Assembly (NCBI RefSeq): GCF_900104635.1
Contig: NZ_FNWC01000007.1
Location: 434,001 to 498,000 of the forward strand
Direction: 5' to 3'
Origin: Coprococcus phoceensis
GTDB lineage: Bacteria > Bacillota > Clostridia > Lachnospirales > Lachnospiraceae
Length of the DNA stretch: 64,000 nt
This document shows positions 35,061 to 42,526 of this stretch, in pieces. Under the pieces are notes generated by a model. The model ran no database searches, had not been told where the DNA came from, and saw only the letters and a list, made by a program, of their open reading frames with translations. Position 1 is the stretch's first letter. Every line of letters starts with the position of its first letter. The translations under genes and the position numbers were made by a program.

Positions 35061-35213
35061 ATGCCATTATCACTTGGGAAAATTGAACAAGACATAGGAA
35101 AGACAGTTGATTTCAAACGAGAAATTGATTGTCTTTTTCTTTTGCAGAAATTTAAGTATAGGCAATTATCAAATACGGTAGTTGCTTTTTTGATTGGAGG
35201 AATTTTAGAATGA
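35061..35213 (+). CDS. Possible 50-codon ORF coupled to the relaxase
   Basis: ATG 35061 to TGA 35211-35213 is open, and its TGA overlaps the relaxase ATG as ATGA, a common translational-coupling arrangement. The Shine-Dalgarno sequence before it is poor, and part of its sequence doubles as the hairpin at 35100-35137. It matches no family I recognise. It may be a leader ORF rather than a functional protein. Confidence 0.3.
   Translation: MPLSLGKIEQDIGKTVDFKREIDCLFLLQKFKYRQLSNTVVAFLIGGILE
35100..35137 (+). terminator. Attenuator-like hairpin upstream of the relaxase
   Basis: AAAGACAGTTGATTTC and GAAATTGATTGTCTTT pair with a few mismatches, followed by a T-rich run. It lies within the possible 50-codon ORF, so translation of that ORF could influence termination. 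Confidence 0.5.
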
Positions 35214-36424
35214 ATGATAAAAACTTTATTGAAGAACTAAGACAAAAGCGTGAGGAATACGGAGTAACACAAACAAGGCTTGCTGTTGCCTGTGGTATCA
35301 GCCGTGAATATTACAACCGCATTGAAAAAGGGAAACAGCCATTGAATGACGAATTAAGAGAAGTCATAGAAAAACAGATTGAGCGTTTCAATCCGCAAGA
35401 ACCACTATTCTTATTGATTGATTACTTTCGTGTCCGCTTTCCTACTACGGACGCATTGGCGATTATCCGTGATGTATTACAACTGAAATCTGATTATATG
35501 CTTTATGAAGATTATGGAAAATACGGATATGAAAGCAAATATGTACTTGGCGACATCAATATCATGTGTTCCATGCAGGAGCATTTAGGTGTTTTATTGG
35601 AACTGAAAGGCAAAGGCTGTCGGCAAATGGAATGTTATCTGCTGGCACAGGAACGCTCATGGTATGACTTCATGCTGGATTGTATGACGGCTGGTGGTGT
35701 GATGAAACGGCTTGATTTGGCTATCAATGACCGAGCAGGAATATTGGATATTCCAAAGTTAAAGGAAAAATACAAGGCTGGCGAATGTGTTTCCTATTTT
35801 CGTATGCAGAAAGATTACAGCGGTACAGAAAAATGCGGTAGCGATTTACCAAAGAATACAGGAGAAACCTTATATCTCGGTTCAACAAGTAGCGAATTAT
35901 ATATGTGTGCTTATCAGAAAAATTATGAGCAGTATGTCAAGAATGGCACAGAAATTGAAGATACGGAGATTAAGAACCGTTTTGAAATACGCATGAAGAA
36001 TGAACGAGCCTATTATGCGGTTGTAGATTTACTGACCTATCGGGACGCTGAACGCACCGCTTTTTCTATCATCAATCATTATGTCCGCTTTGTTGACAGA
36101 GAGGACGACAAGCCAAAAAGTCAATGGATAACAAATGATGATTGGGCATGGTTTGTAGGGGAAAACAGAGAGCCGATACGCTTAACCACAAAGCCAGAGC
36201 CTTACACTTTACAAAAAGCGTTGCATTGGCTACAAAGACAAGTTGCACCAACAATAAAAATGGTACAGGCATTAGACAGAGAAAATCATACAACGATACT
36301 GAAAGATATGATTGAGCAGGCAGAACTTAAAGACAAGCATAAACATTTATTACAATTAGAGAAATCAACCATAGAAGAACGTATAGATACCGCTGTTCCA
36401 CAAGAGAATGACGGTATTTTTTAA
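35210..36424 (+). CDS. MobT-type relaxase / replication initiation protein with N-terminal XRE domain
   Basis: This 404-residue protein opens with a helix-turn-helix (YGVTQTRLAVACGISREYYNRIEKGK, about 17-42) followed by a Rep_trans-type rolling-circle domain. Landmarks are MKRLDLAINDRAG near 163, TLYLGSTSSELYMCAYQKNYEQ near 222 and RFEIRMKNERA near 258. This matches MobT relaxases such as Tn916 Orf20 and the HTH-bearing RelSt3 group, which nick oriT to start transfer and replication. GGAGG precedes the ATG. A homologue without the HTH is at 59250-60323. Confidence 0.85.
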   Translation: MNDKNFIEELRQKREEYGVTQTRLAVACGISREYYNRIEKGKQPLNDELREVIEKQIERFNPQEPLFLLIDYFRVRFPTTDALAIIRDVLQLKSDYMLYEDYGKYGYESKYVLGDINIMCSMQEHLGVLLELKGKGCRQMECYLLAQERSWYDFMLDCMTAGGVMKRLDLAINDRAGILDIPKLKEKYKAGECVSYFRMQKDYSGTEKCGSDLPKNTGETLYLGSTSSELYMCAYQKNYEQYVKNGTEIEDTEIKNRFEIRMKNERAYYAVVDLLTYRDAERTAFSIINHYVRFVDREDDKPKSQWITNDDWAWFVGENREPIRLTTKPEPYTLQKALHWLQRQVAPTIKMVQALDRENHTTILKDMIEQAELKDKHKHLLQLEKSTIEERIDTAVPQENDGIF

Positions 36425-36465
36425 TGTAATTGAAAAATTTCAGATTTAGTCAGCAAAGAGCTGTT

Positions 36466-37075
36466 TTCATTCCCTATGTGAAGTGAAAGAAGAAAAATAA
36501 ATTTTTTATTAAATCTGCAACAAAACGGCTACTTGCGTACAGATATGGTGCGAGAAAAGGAAATCTAAACTTTTTTTGAAAATAGGTCATTAAATCGGGG
36601 CTTGCTGTCCCTATATGAAGTGAAAGAAGAAAAAAGTTTTGAAAAAATGACGGAAATTCGTGATTAGTGGACAGTGTTCTATGAAAAGAAGAAAAGCATC
36701 ATCATTTTGTATTCAAACAGGCATTAGCAGTTGAGTGTTGATGTGAAAAGAGGAAAATACTTTATTCTAAACTTAACAATTTAAGGTTTCCGTTCCCTAT
36801 ATGGTGCAAAGAAAATATTTCATTCTATTGTTGGCAGTAACGGTATGGTTTGGGTAGTTAGGGTGTGAAAAGAAAAATAATCTTTTTTCGTCATTAACTT
36901 AGCAAAATGACAATGTCTATCCCTATATGGTGCAAGAAAAGAAGTTAAAATTTTTCCATTTCAACTTAGCAAATGGACGTTTGCTGTACAGATAGTAGTG
37001 AAAAAGGAGAAAATCAACCGTTGATTGCCAAAATGAACCGTTCCATTTGTACTAATAACGGAAAAAGTTTTGGAT
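36466..37075. repeat. Array of ten degenerate units of 60-70 bp downstream of the relaxase
   Basis: A purine-rich GAAAAGAAGAAAA-like block recurs at about 36485, 36552, 36622, 36683, 36745, 36807, 36867, 36933, 37000 and 37060, giving intervals of 60-70 bp. It is preceded in the best-kept units by TCCCTATATGGTGCAAG or TCCCTATATGAAGTG. The DNA between blocks varies but often begins AACTTAGCAAA or similar. No open frame spans the region, and the 36425-37283 stretch carries no gene I can support. The units are too divergent for a satellite or CRISPR array. Confidence 0.75.
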
Positions 37076-37283
37076 TTTGGTTACGTTTCCCCTCTTTTCC
37101 AACGCGGTATATAGGAAAGATGATTTTCTTCTTTCTTGTTCTTTGACAACTGAATAAAGCAATTCAATACGTTTGACAGACAGCGAGCCGTTGAAACAAA
37201 TACGCCACGACCTTTCCCCTGCAAGAGCGAGCGAAAACCTATTTGTGTTCTTATAAAAGATTTGTCCTCTTTTATCGCCATGA

Positions 37284-37457
37284 CCTGTACTGTCAGATAA
37301 TGATACTCCCGTACAGCCACAGCTTGAGCGTTCAGAGCGTCGCACGCAATGGGTACGGCTACATAAGAACTATGCAGAGGTGGAACTCCTGTGGGCTATG
37401 ACAAAAGCCGTTGAATTGCTTAGAAAGATTTTACAGAAAGGGGGTATGTGTTATTGA
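37284..37457 (+). pseudogene. Open-frame remnant before the TnpW-like ORF
   Basis: After an in-frame TGA at 37281, 57 codons are open to TGA 37455-37457. They encode a plausible helical protein (ERRTQWVRLHKNYAEVELLW, then MTKAVELLRKIL) with no acceptable start codon at its head. It looks like the C-terminal end of a larger mobile-element gene or a coding relic. It overlaps the start region of the next ORF. Confidence 0.35.
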
Positions 37458-37620
37458 TAATGCTGTAAAAACAATTCAAAAGAAAAATGGCAAGTGTGGC
37501 ATTGGCAACAGAGGAAAGACAAAGATTGTAGTAAAAGAGCATTTTTCCGAAAAGGGCAAAACAATGGAAGAACTTCTAACTGATGTCATGCTGGAAAAAG
37601 CAAAGCAGACAATCGCATAA
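37411..37620 (+). CDS. TnpW-like small transposon-encoded protein
   Basis: The open frame 37411-37620 contains CGIGNRGKTKIVVKEHFSEKGKTMEELLTDVMLEKAKQ. This resembles the TnpW family of Tn4451-type elements, where a HFSE..KTMEE..-type core lies beside the large serine recombinase. The start is uncertain. The strong AAAGGGGG at 37437-37444 is followed not by ATG, GTG or TTG in frame but by ATT at 37453; the only standard start is the TTG at 37411, which lacks its own site. From ATT the product is 55 residues. Confidence 0.6.
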   Translation: MNCLERFYRKGVCVIDNAVKTIQKKNGKCGIGNRGKTKIVVKEHFSEKGKTMEELLTDVMLEKAKQTIA

Positions 37621-37661
37621 AATCAGTGCAGTTGTAAGAAATAGATTGAATGACAAAAAGT

Positions 37662-37706
37662 ACCCGTGTTATACTTTACTTGCAAGCAGGTATTGTAAAC
37701 ACGGGT
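37662..37706 (+). promoter_or_regulatory. Hairpin before the recombinase gene, mirrored near the element's left end
   Basis: ACCCGTGTT and AACACGGGT pair around a 27-nt loop that includes TTGCAAGCAGG. The right part (37682-37707) recurs in inverted orientation at 33010-33030 as AACCTGTGTTTACCTGC plus TTGC, with a 5-nt gap. It lies just upstream of the recombinase Shine-Dalgarno and may control its expression or bind recombination proteins. Confidence 0.5.
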
Positions 37707-37731
37707 TAGTTATAAAGGAGGATAACTGACA

Positions 37732-39345
37732 ATGAAACAACAGATTTACAATACTGCACTTTATCTTAGGTTAAGCCGAGATGATGAATTACAGGGCGAA
37801 AGTTCCAGCATTACCACACAGAGAAGTATGTTGCGTTTATATGCAAAAGAACATCATTTGAATGTCATTGATGAATATATTGATGACGGCTGGTCGGGAA
37901 CAAATTTTGACAGACCGAGTTTTCAAAGAATGATTGAGGATATAGAGGCAGGAAAAATCAACTGTGTTGTAACGAAAGACCTTTCCCGTCTTGGCAGAAA
38001 TTATATTATGACAGGACAATATACAGAATTGTATTTCCCTAGTCATAATGTCCGCTACATAGCGATTGATGACGGTGTAGACAGCGAAAAAGGCGAAAGT
38101 GAGATTGCACCATTTAAGAACATCATCAATGAATGGGTGGCAAGAGATACAAGCCGTAAAGTCAAATCAGCATTTAAGACAAAGTTTGCGGAGGGGGCTC
38201 ATTACAGTGCTTATGCTCCGTTAGGATATAAGAAACACCCTGACATCAAAGGAAAACTGTTGATTGATGATGAAACAAAATGGATTATTGAAAAAATCTT
38301 TTCCCTAGCCTATCAAGGTTACGGAAGTGCAAAAATCACAAAGCAGTTAAGAGCAGAAAAAGTTCCGACAGCGTCATGGCTAAATTTTACAAGATACGGT
38401 ACTTTTGCACATATCTTTGAGGGAAAACCCGAAAGTAAGCGTTATGAGTGGACGATTGCTCATGTCAAGGCGATATTGAAAAGTGAGGTTTATATCGGAA
38501 ACAGTGTTCACAATATGCAGTCTACGGTATCGTTCAAGAGTAAAAAGAAAGTGCGTAAACCCGAAAGTGAATGGTTTCGAGTAGAAAACACTCACGAGCC
38601 GATTATTGACAAGGAAGTGTTCTATCGTGTGCAGGAGCAGATAAAATCAAGACGCAGACAGACAAAGGAAAAGGCAACGCCGATTTTTGCAGGGCTTGTC
38701 AAGTGTGCGGATTGTGGCTGGTCTATGAGATTTGGAACGAATAAGGCAAATAAAACGCCTTACAGTTATTATGCTTGCAGTTACTACGGGCAGTTTGGCA
38801 AAGGTAATTGTTCTATGCACTACATTCGTTATGATGTGCTGTATCAAGCCGTATTGGAACGCTTGCAGTATTGGGCTAAGGCAGTACAGCAGGACGAAGA
38901 AAAGGTATTGAACAAGATACAGAAAGTCGGCAATGCAGAGCGAATACGGGAAAAGAAGAAAAAGGCAAGTACATTGAAGAAAGCCGAGAACAGACAAAAT
39001 GAGATTGACCGTTTATTTGCGAAAATGTATGAAGATAGAGCCTGTGAGAAGATAACAGAGCGAAATTTTGTGATGTTGTCCAGCAAGTACCAAAAAGAAC
39101 AGATAGAACTGGAACAGCAGATAACAAGCCTAAGAGAAGAACTAAGTAAAATGGAACAGGATATGATAGGTGCTGAAAAGTGGATTGAGTTAATCAAGGA
39201 ATATTCCGTACCAAAGGAACTGACAGCACCATTATTAAATGCCATGATAGAAAAAATCCTCATACATGAAGCAACAACGAATGAGGATAACGAAAGAATA
39301 CAGGAAATTGAGATATATTACCGATTTATCGGAAAAGTTGAGTAA
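37732..39345 (+). CDS. Large serine recombinase (TndX/TnpX type)
   Basis: This 537-residue site-specific recombinase has a resolvase domain with the catalytic Ser in LYLRLSRDDEL (about residue 14) and the TKDLSRLGRNYIMTGQY segment with active-site Arg (near 85). The recombinase domain (about 150-290) is followed by a zinc ribbon with CADCGW near 325 and YACSYYGQFGKGNC near 345. A long coiled coil (about 400-490) and the C-terminal region typical of Tn4451/Tn5397-type integrases close the protein. AAAGGAGG precedes the ATG. It lies at the right end next to the element-host junction and would carry out integration and excision. Confidence 0.92.
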   Translation: MKQQIYNTALYLRLSRDDELQGESSSITTQRSMLRLYAKEHHLNVIDEYIDDGWSGTNFDRPSFQRMIEDIEAGKINCVVTKDLSRLGRNYIMTGQYTELYFPSHNVRYIAIDDGVDSEKGESEIAPFKNIINEWVARDTSRKVKSAFKTKFAEGAHYSAYAPLGYKKHPDIKGKLLIDDETKWIIEKIFSLAYQGYGSAKITKQLRAEKVPTASWLNFTRYGTFAHIFEGKPESKRYEWTIAHVKAILKSEVYIGNSVHNMQSTVSFKSKKKVRKPESEWFRVENTHEPIIDKEVFYRVQEQIKSRRRQTKEKATPIFAGLVKCADCGWSMRFGTNKANKTPYSYYACSYYGQFGKGNCSMHYIRYDVLYQAVLERLQYWAKAVQQDEEKVLNKIQKVGNAERIREKKKKASTLKKAENRQNEIDRLFAKMYEDRACEKITERNFVMLSSKYQKEQIELEQQITSLREELSKMEQDMIGAEKWIELIKEYSVPKELTAPLLNAMIEKILIHEATTNEDNERIQEIEIYYRFIGKVE

Positions 39346-39381
39346 TCAACAAGAGTAATATTTTTAACTAAGGGAAACCGG

Positions 39382-40189
39382 CACGTCATATCCGGACATC
39401 ACATTGCTTCCGGCATTGGCCAGATTGTTGGATACAGATTTGAATACATTGTTATCTTTTCAGGAAGATTTGTCAGACAGAGAAATTGCATTATTTTTGA
39501 ATGAATTGTCGGAGCTTTCCGAAAAGGAGGGTGTTGAAACATTATATGTGCGTGCCTTGGACAGCTCAGACAGTGCGATTCAAAATCAGGCAAAAGCGAT
39601 GCTGATTTCGAGATACATGGGACGCAAAGAGTATGAGCGGGCGCAAGAATTGCTAAATTCGCTGCCAGAACAGGACTTTTTTGATAAAAAACAGATTCAG
39701 GTAAATTTATTGATTGAATTGGGAAAACTGGGCGAGGCGGCGAAAGCAGCAGAAGAAAAATTATTGTCTGCTACCAATGAAATTCATGCGACATTGATGT
39801 CGTTGATGGAAATCGCAATCAAAGAAGATAGAATAGATGATGCGGAATATATTGCGAATGTTTCAAAAAAAGGAGCAGACCTCTTTGACTTATGGGAGTA
39901 CAATTCATATGTAGCCCATTTTCAACTTTATCTGGTCACCAAACAGCGCAAAAAGGTTTTAAAAATACTCGTTTCGATGTTAAAGTCACTCACACACAAA
40001 TGGGAAATCAATCAATCGCCATTGTACAGACATATTAAAACAAAAGAAGTAGATAAAACATTTGGTCCGAAAATGCAAAAAACACTCATTGATAGTTTGC
40101 GGCATGATGAAGACAGTGCGTATTGGCGAGAAAATCAGGAATTGGAGAAGGTATTAGAAGAATTTGAGATAAAGGGGAAGAAAAAATAG
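39382..40189 (+). pseudogene. 3' part of the XRE-family regulator cut by the element
   Basis: The frame resumes with SYPDITLLPALARLLDTDLNTLLSF, the end of an XRE domain, and continues about 250 residues with helical, TPR-like repeats (QAKAMLISRYMGRKEYERAQELLNSL and ELGKLGEAAKAAEEKL). It stops at 40187-40189. Without its DNA-binding N-terminus it is presumably inactive unless translation starts at TTG 39404. Excision of the element would restore the 306-residue protein. Confidence 0.8.
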
Positions 40190-40353
40190 ACTGGACAACT
40201 GCTTGGGGAAAGAAATATTCTATTTTAGCTCGATACCAGCAGGAAGTGAATATACCAAATTATTCCAGAAGGCTTCATCTGATGCTCGATGAATTAAAAC
40301 AAGAGTATCACTATAATGCTCAGGACAGCGTGCTTGCTTTAAGAGATACTTGA
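40186..40353 (+). pseudogene. Out-of-frame tail following the XRE regulator
   Basis: Directly after the regulator's stop, another frame encodes IDWTTAWGKKYSILARYQQE and continues to TGA 40351-40353 with no start codon. A further shift would read LEKMEIEMMGK. The simplest reading is that the original regulator was about 55 or more residues longer and has lost its frame in the A-rich tract near 40175-40186. Alternatively it is a relic of a separate small gene. Confidence 0.4.
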
Positions 40354-40391
40354 AAAAATGGAAATCGAAATGATGGGAAAGGAGGCGTCTT

Positions 40392-40739
40392 ATGAAGAAA
40401 ATTTATCTTGCGTTAATCTTATTTTTGCTGGTAATGGTGGTTGGGTGTGGAAAAGAGACTGAGCAAAAGAAAAATCCTTACTTTCAAGCAACAGTGTTGG
40501 AAGTAAAAGAAAACAGTATATTAGTAGAGCCATTTGAGGGAGAGCAAGAATTGACATCTGTGGATCGAATATCGGTATCCACAGATGTCATCTCGATTCA
40601 AGAAGTGCCTGAGATGGAGGAAGGAACAGAGGTACGAGTTGTCTATAATGGGGAAATTGCAGAATCTTATCCGGCACAAATCCATCATGTTTTTGCGATA
40701 TACCTTATAGATGAAAATGGCGAAGTGATTATTGATTGA
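40392..40739 (+). CDS. Small lipoprotein, DUF3221-like
   Basis: This 115-residue protein has a lipoprotein signal peptide (MKKIYLALILFLLVMVVGCGK, lipobox VVGC with Cys at 19) and a small beta-rich domain (VLEVKENSILVEPFEG...VDRISVSTDV). This resembles DUF3221-type OB-like lipoproteins. AAAGGAGG precedes the ATG. Function unknown. The next gene begins 10 nt downstream. Confidence 0.7.
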   Translation: MKKIYLALILFLLVMVVGCGKETEQKKNPYFQATVLEVKENSILVEPFEGEQELTSVDRISVSTDVISIQEVPEMEEGTEVRVVYNGEIAESYPAQIHHVFAIYLIDENGEVIID

Positions 40740-40749
40740 GGAGGATGCT

Positions 40750-41262
40750 ATGATTATCAGACAAGAAGAGACAAGAGATTATGAAAATATATATTCTGTA
40801 GTAAAGAAAGCGTTTGGCAGTGCTGTACAAGCGGATGGGAATGAACAGGATTTGGTCAATGCGTTGAGAAATGGTGACGCATATATTCCGGAATTATCGT
40901 TAGTTGCAGAAATAGATGGTGTGATTGTAGGACATATCATGTTCACAAAAGCGAAAGTGGAAGATAAAGTGGTTTTGGCATTAGCGCCATTATCTGTCTT
41001 GCCGGAATATCAGAGACAGGGAGTCGGTACTGCTTTGATAGAAGAGGGGCATAGAATTGCAAAAGAGTTGAACTATGAATATTCAATTGTATTAGGAAGT
41101 GAAACATATTATCCGAGGACAGGGTATTTGCCAGCTAATATGTTTGGAATAACGGCTCCGTTTGAGGTGCCACAAGAAAACTTTATGGCGTATAAACTGA
41201 AGGATGCTGCCGGAAAAATTTGTGGTGTTCTTCGGTATGCGAAAGAGTTTGGAATTAGCTAA
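40750..41262 (+). CDS. GNAT N-acetyltransferase (YhbS-like)
   Basis: This 170-residue acetyltransferase has MIIRQEETRDYENIYSVVKKAF at the start and the acetyl-CoA loop PEYQRQGVGTALIEEG near 87-102. VLGSETYYPRTGYLPA near 120 is the YhbS/YjcF-like feature. GAGGAGG lies 6 nt before ATG 40750. The substrate is unknown. Confidence 0.88.
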   Translation: MIIRQEETRDYENIYSVVKKAFGSAVQADGNEQDLVNALRNGDAYIPELSLVAEIDGVIVGHIMFTKAKVEDKVVLALAPLSVLPEYQRQGVGTALIEEGHRIAKELNYEYSIVLGSETYYPRTGYLPANMFGITAPFEVPQENFMAYKLKDAAGKICGVLRYAKEFGIS

Positions 41263-41294
41263 GAGAATGAAAAAGGAGCAGGAGAAAGTAAAAT

Positions 41295-41861
41295 ATGAAT
41301 ATTGCGATTGATATTGATGATACATTAACGGAATCATTTGATTATTTTTTGCCGTATGTGGCAGAATATTTTGATGTGGATGAGGAAACCTTGAGAAAGC
41401 AGAATATTTCTTACAGTAACTTGCCAAAAGAGTGGAAAAAGGATGAAATTGGATTTTGCAGAGCGTATTATGACCGAATTGTGCCGGGTACACCATTTAA
41501 ACAAGATGCGGCATGGGGGGTGAAAAGACTGCGAGAGTTAGGACATCGTATTGTGATTATTACAGCAAGGACAGATGCACTTTATACAGATCCCTACCAA
41601 ACGACAGAGCAGGAACTTGCCAATGGCGGCATCTGTTATGATAAACTGATCTGTACGTTTGATAAGGCAAAGGCATGTGTGGAGGAAGAAATATCCGTTT
41701 TGATTGATGATTCTCTAACTCACTGTGATGCTGCTTCCGAAAAAGGAATTTCTACACTTTTGTTTTCCAGCAAGGCAAATCAATACGAGGAGACGGAGCA
41801 CATTCGTGTCTCGAATTGGGAAGAAGTAATTGAGAAAATTATGAGCAGAAATATCAAATAA
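41295..41861 (+). CDS. HAD-family 5'-nucleotidase-like hydrolase
   Basis: This 188-residue HAD phosphatase has the nucleophile motif IAIDIDDTL (DxDxT-type with Asp 6 and 8), IIITARTD as motif II and SVLIDDSLTHC as motif IV. The pattern fits the deoxyribonucleotidase (NT5C)-like group. It converges with ogt, their 3' ends overlapping by 8 nt. Confidence 0.8.
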   Translation: MNIAIDIDDTLTESFDYFLPYVAEYFDVDEETLRKQNISYSNLPKEWKKDEIGFCRAYYDRIVPGTPFKQDAAWGVKRLRELGHRIVIITARTDALYTDPYQTTEQELANGGICYDKLICTFDKAKACVEEEISVLIDDSLTHCDAASEKGISTLLFSSKANQYEETEHIRVSNWEEVIEKIMSRNIK

Positions 41862-42348
41862 TTTTTTCAATGGATAACAAAGCTGTTTTTTTGTCCAATC
41901 CACCTGCGTAGCCGGTAAGTGTTCCATTTTTGCCGATTACGCGATGACAAGGAATGATAATGGAAATTTTATTACGCCCAACAGCCTGTCCGACAGCTTG
42001 TGCTGACATATGTGCAATACCTTTTTGCTTGGCGATTTGAGCTGCGATGTCTCCGTAAGTTGTTGTCTGACCATAGGGAATCTGTTCTAAAATATTCCAT
42101 ACGGCAGTTTGAAAAGGGGTGCCTGTCATATGAATAGGCGGAGTGAAATCAGGGGTTTGTCCAGAAAAATAAAGGTCAAGCCATTGCTTCGTCTGATTGA
42201 AGACAGGCAGCTCTTTTTCTTGATGCTCCGGATCAAGATTGTAGGCGTAGTGTAGCTGATTTTCAAACCAAAGACCGGTCAGACCAATGTCATCAGCAGC
42301 CATCAAAAGCTTTCCGAGTGGTGAGGAATAATAGTTAGTATATTTCAT
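41854..42348 (-). CDS. ogt: Methylated-DNA--protein-cysteine methyltransferase
   Basis: This 164-residue suicide repair enzyme transfers alkyl groups from O6-alkylguanine to its own cysteine. The active-site motif IIPCHRVIG is present near 130, followed by the GYAGGLDKKTALLSIE helix. TPFQTAVWNILEQIPYG is the helix-turn-helix region. AAGGAG precedes the start. Confidence 0.95.
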   Translation of the reverse strand: MKYTNYYSSPLGKLLMAADDIGLTGLWFENQLHYAYNLDPEHQEKELPVFNQTKQWLDLYFSGQTPDFTPPIHMTGTPFQTAVWNILEQIPYGQTTTYGDIAAQIAKQKGIAHMSAQAVGQAVGRNKISIIIPCHRVIGKNGTLTGYAGGLDKKTALLSIEKII

Positions 42349-42526
42349 AAGAATCTCCTTAAAATTTTATATTGGTATTATACCAATTTGAAGAAACGCT
42401 TACAACAGGTATGGTGAAGAGAAACTTGCAAATATGAATGGCGTAAAATTGAAAAAAGGATGAAATATGGAAATATAATTGACGATGTGGAAAGAAAACG
42501 GTAAAATAGAGGAAAGAGGTGATGGT

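Larger units (their letters stand above)
32980..39381 (+). mobile_element. Integrative mobilizable element with TndX-type serine recombinase and MobT-type relaxase
   Basis: Boundaries are inferred from the split XRE gene. GG is shared at 32978-32979 and 39380-39381, flanked inside by the inverted GTTTCCC (32982-32988) and GGGAAAC (39372-39378). That is the att arrangement expected for a large serine recombinase with a 2-nt core. Contents are cargo genes, small membrane proteins, a structured non-coding block, a MobT-like relaxase, a repeat array, a TnpW-like ORF and the recombinase at the right end. No type IV secretion genes are present, so transfer would need a helper conjugative element. 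Confidence 0.8.

Noticed and set aside
34889..35086. 65-codon ORF through the GC-rich block
   Set aside because: It reads across two hairpins, has no ribosome-binding site and resembles no family; the structured DNA explains the region better.
36466..37075. CRISPR array
   Set aside because: The spacing is regular, but the repeated blocks differ from one another in most positions and the intervening segments have no constant length; no cas genes are near.
37052..37345. Minus-strand ORF of 97 codons between the repeat array and TnpW
   Set aside because: No Shine-Dalgarno, low-complexity composition and overlap with the plus-strand coding relic suggest chance.
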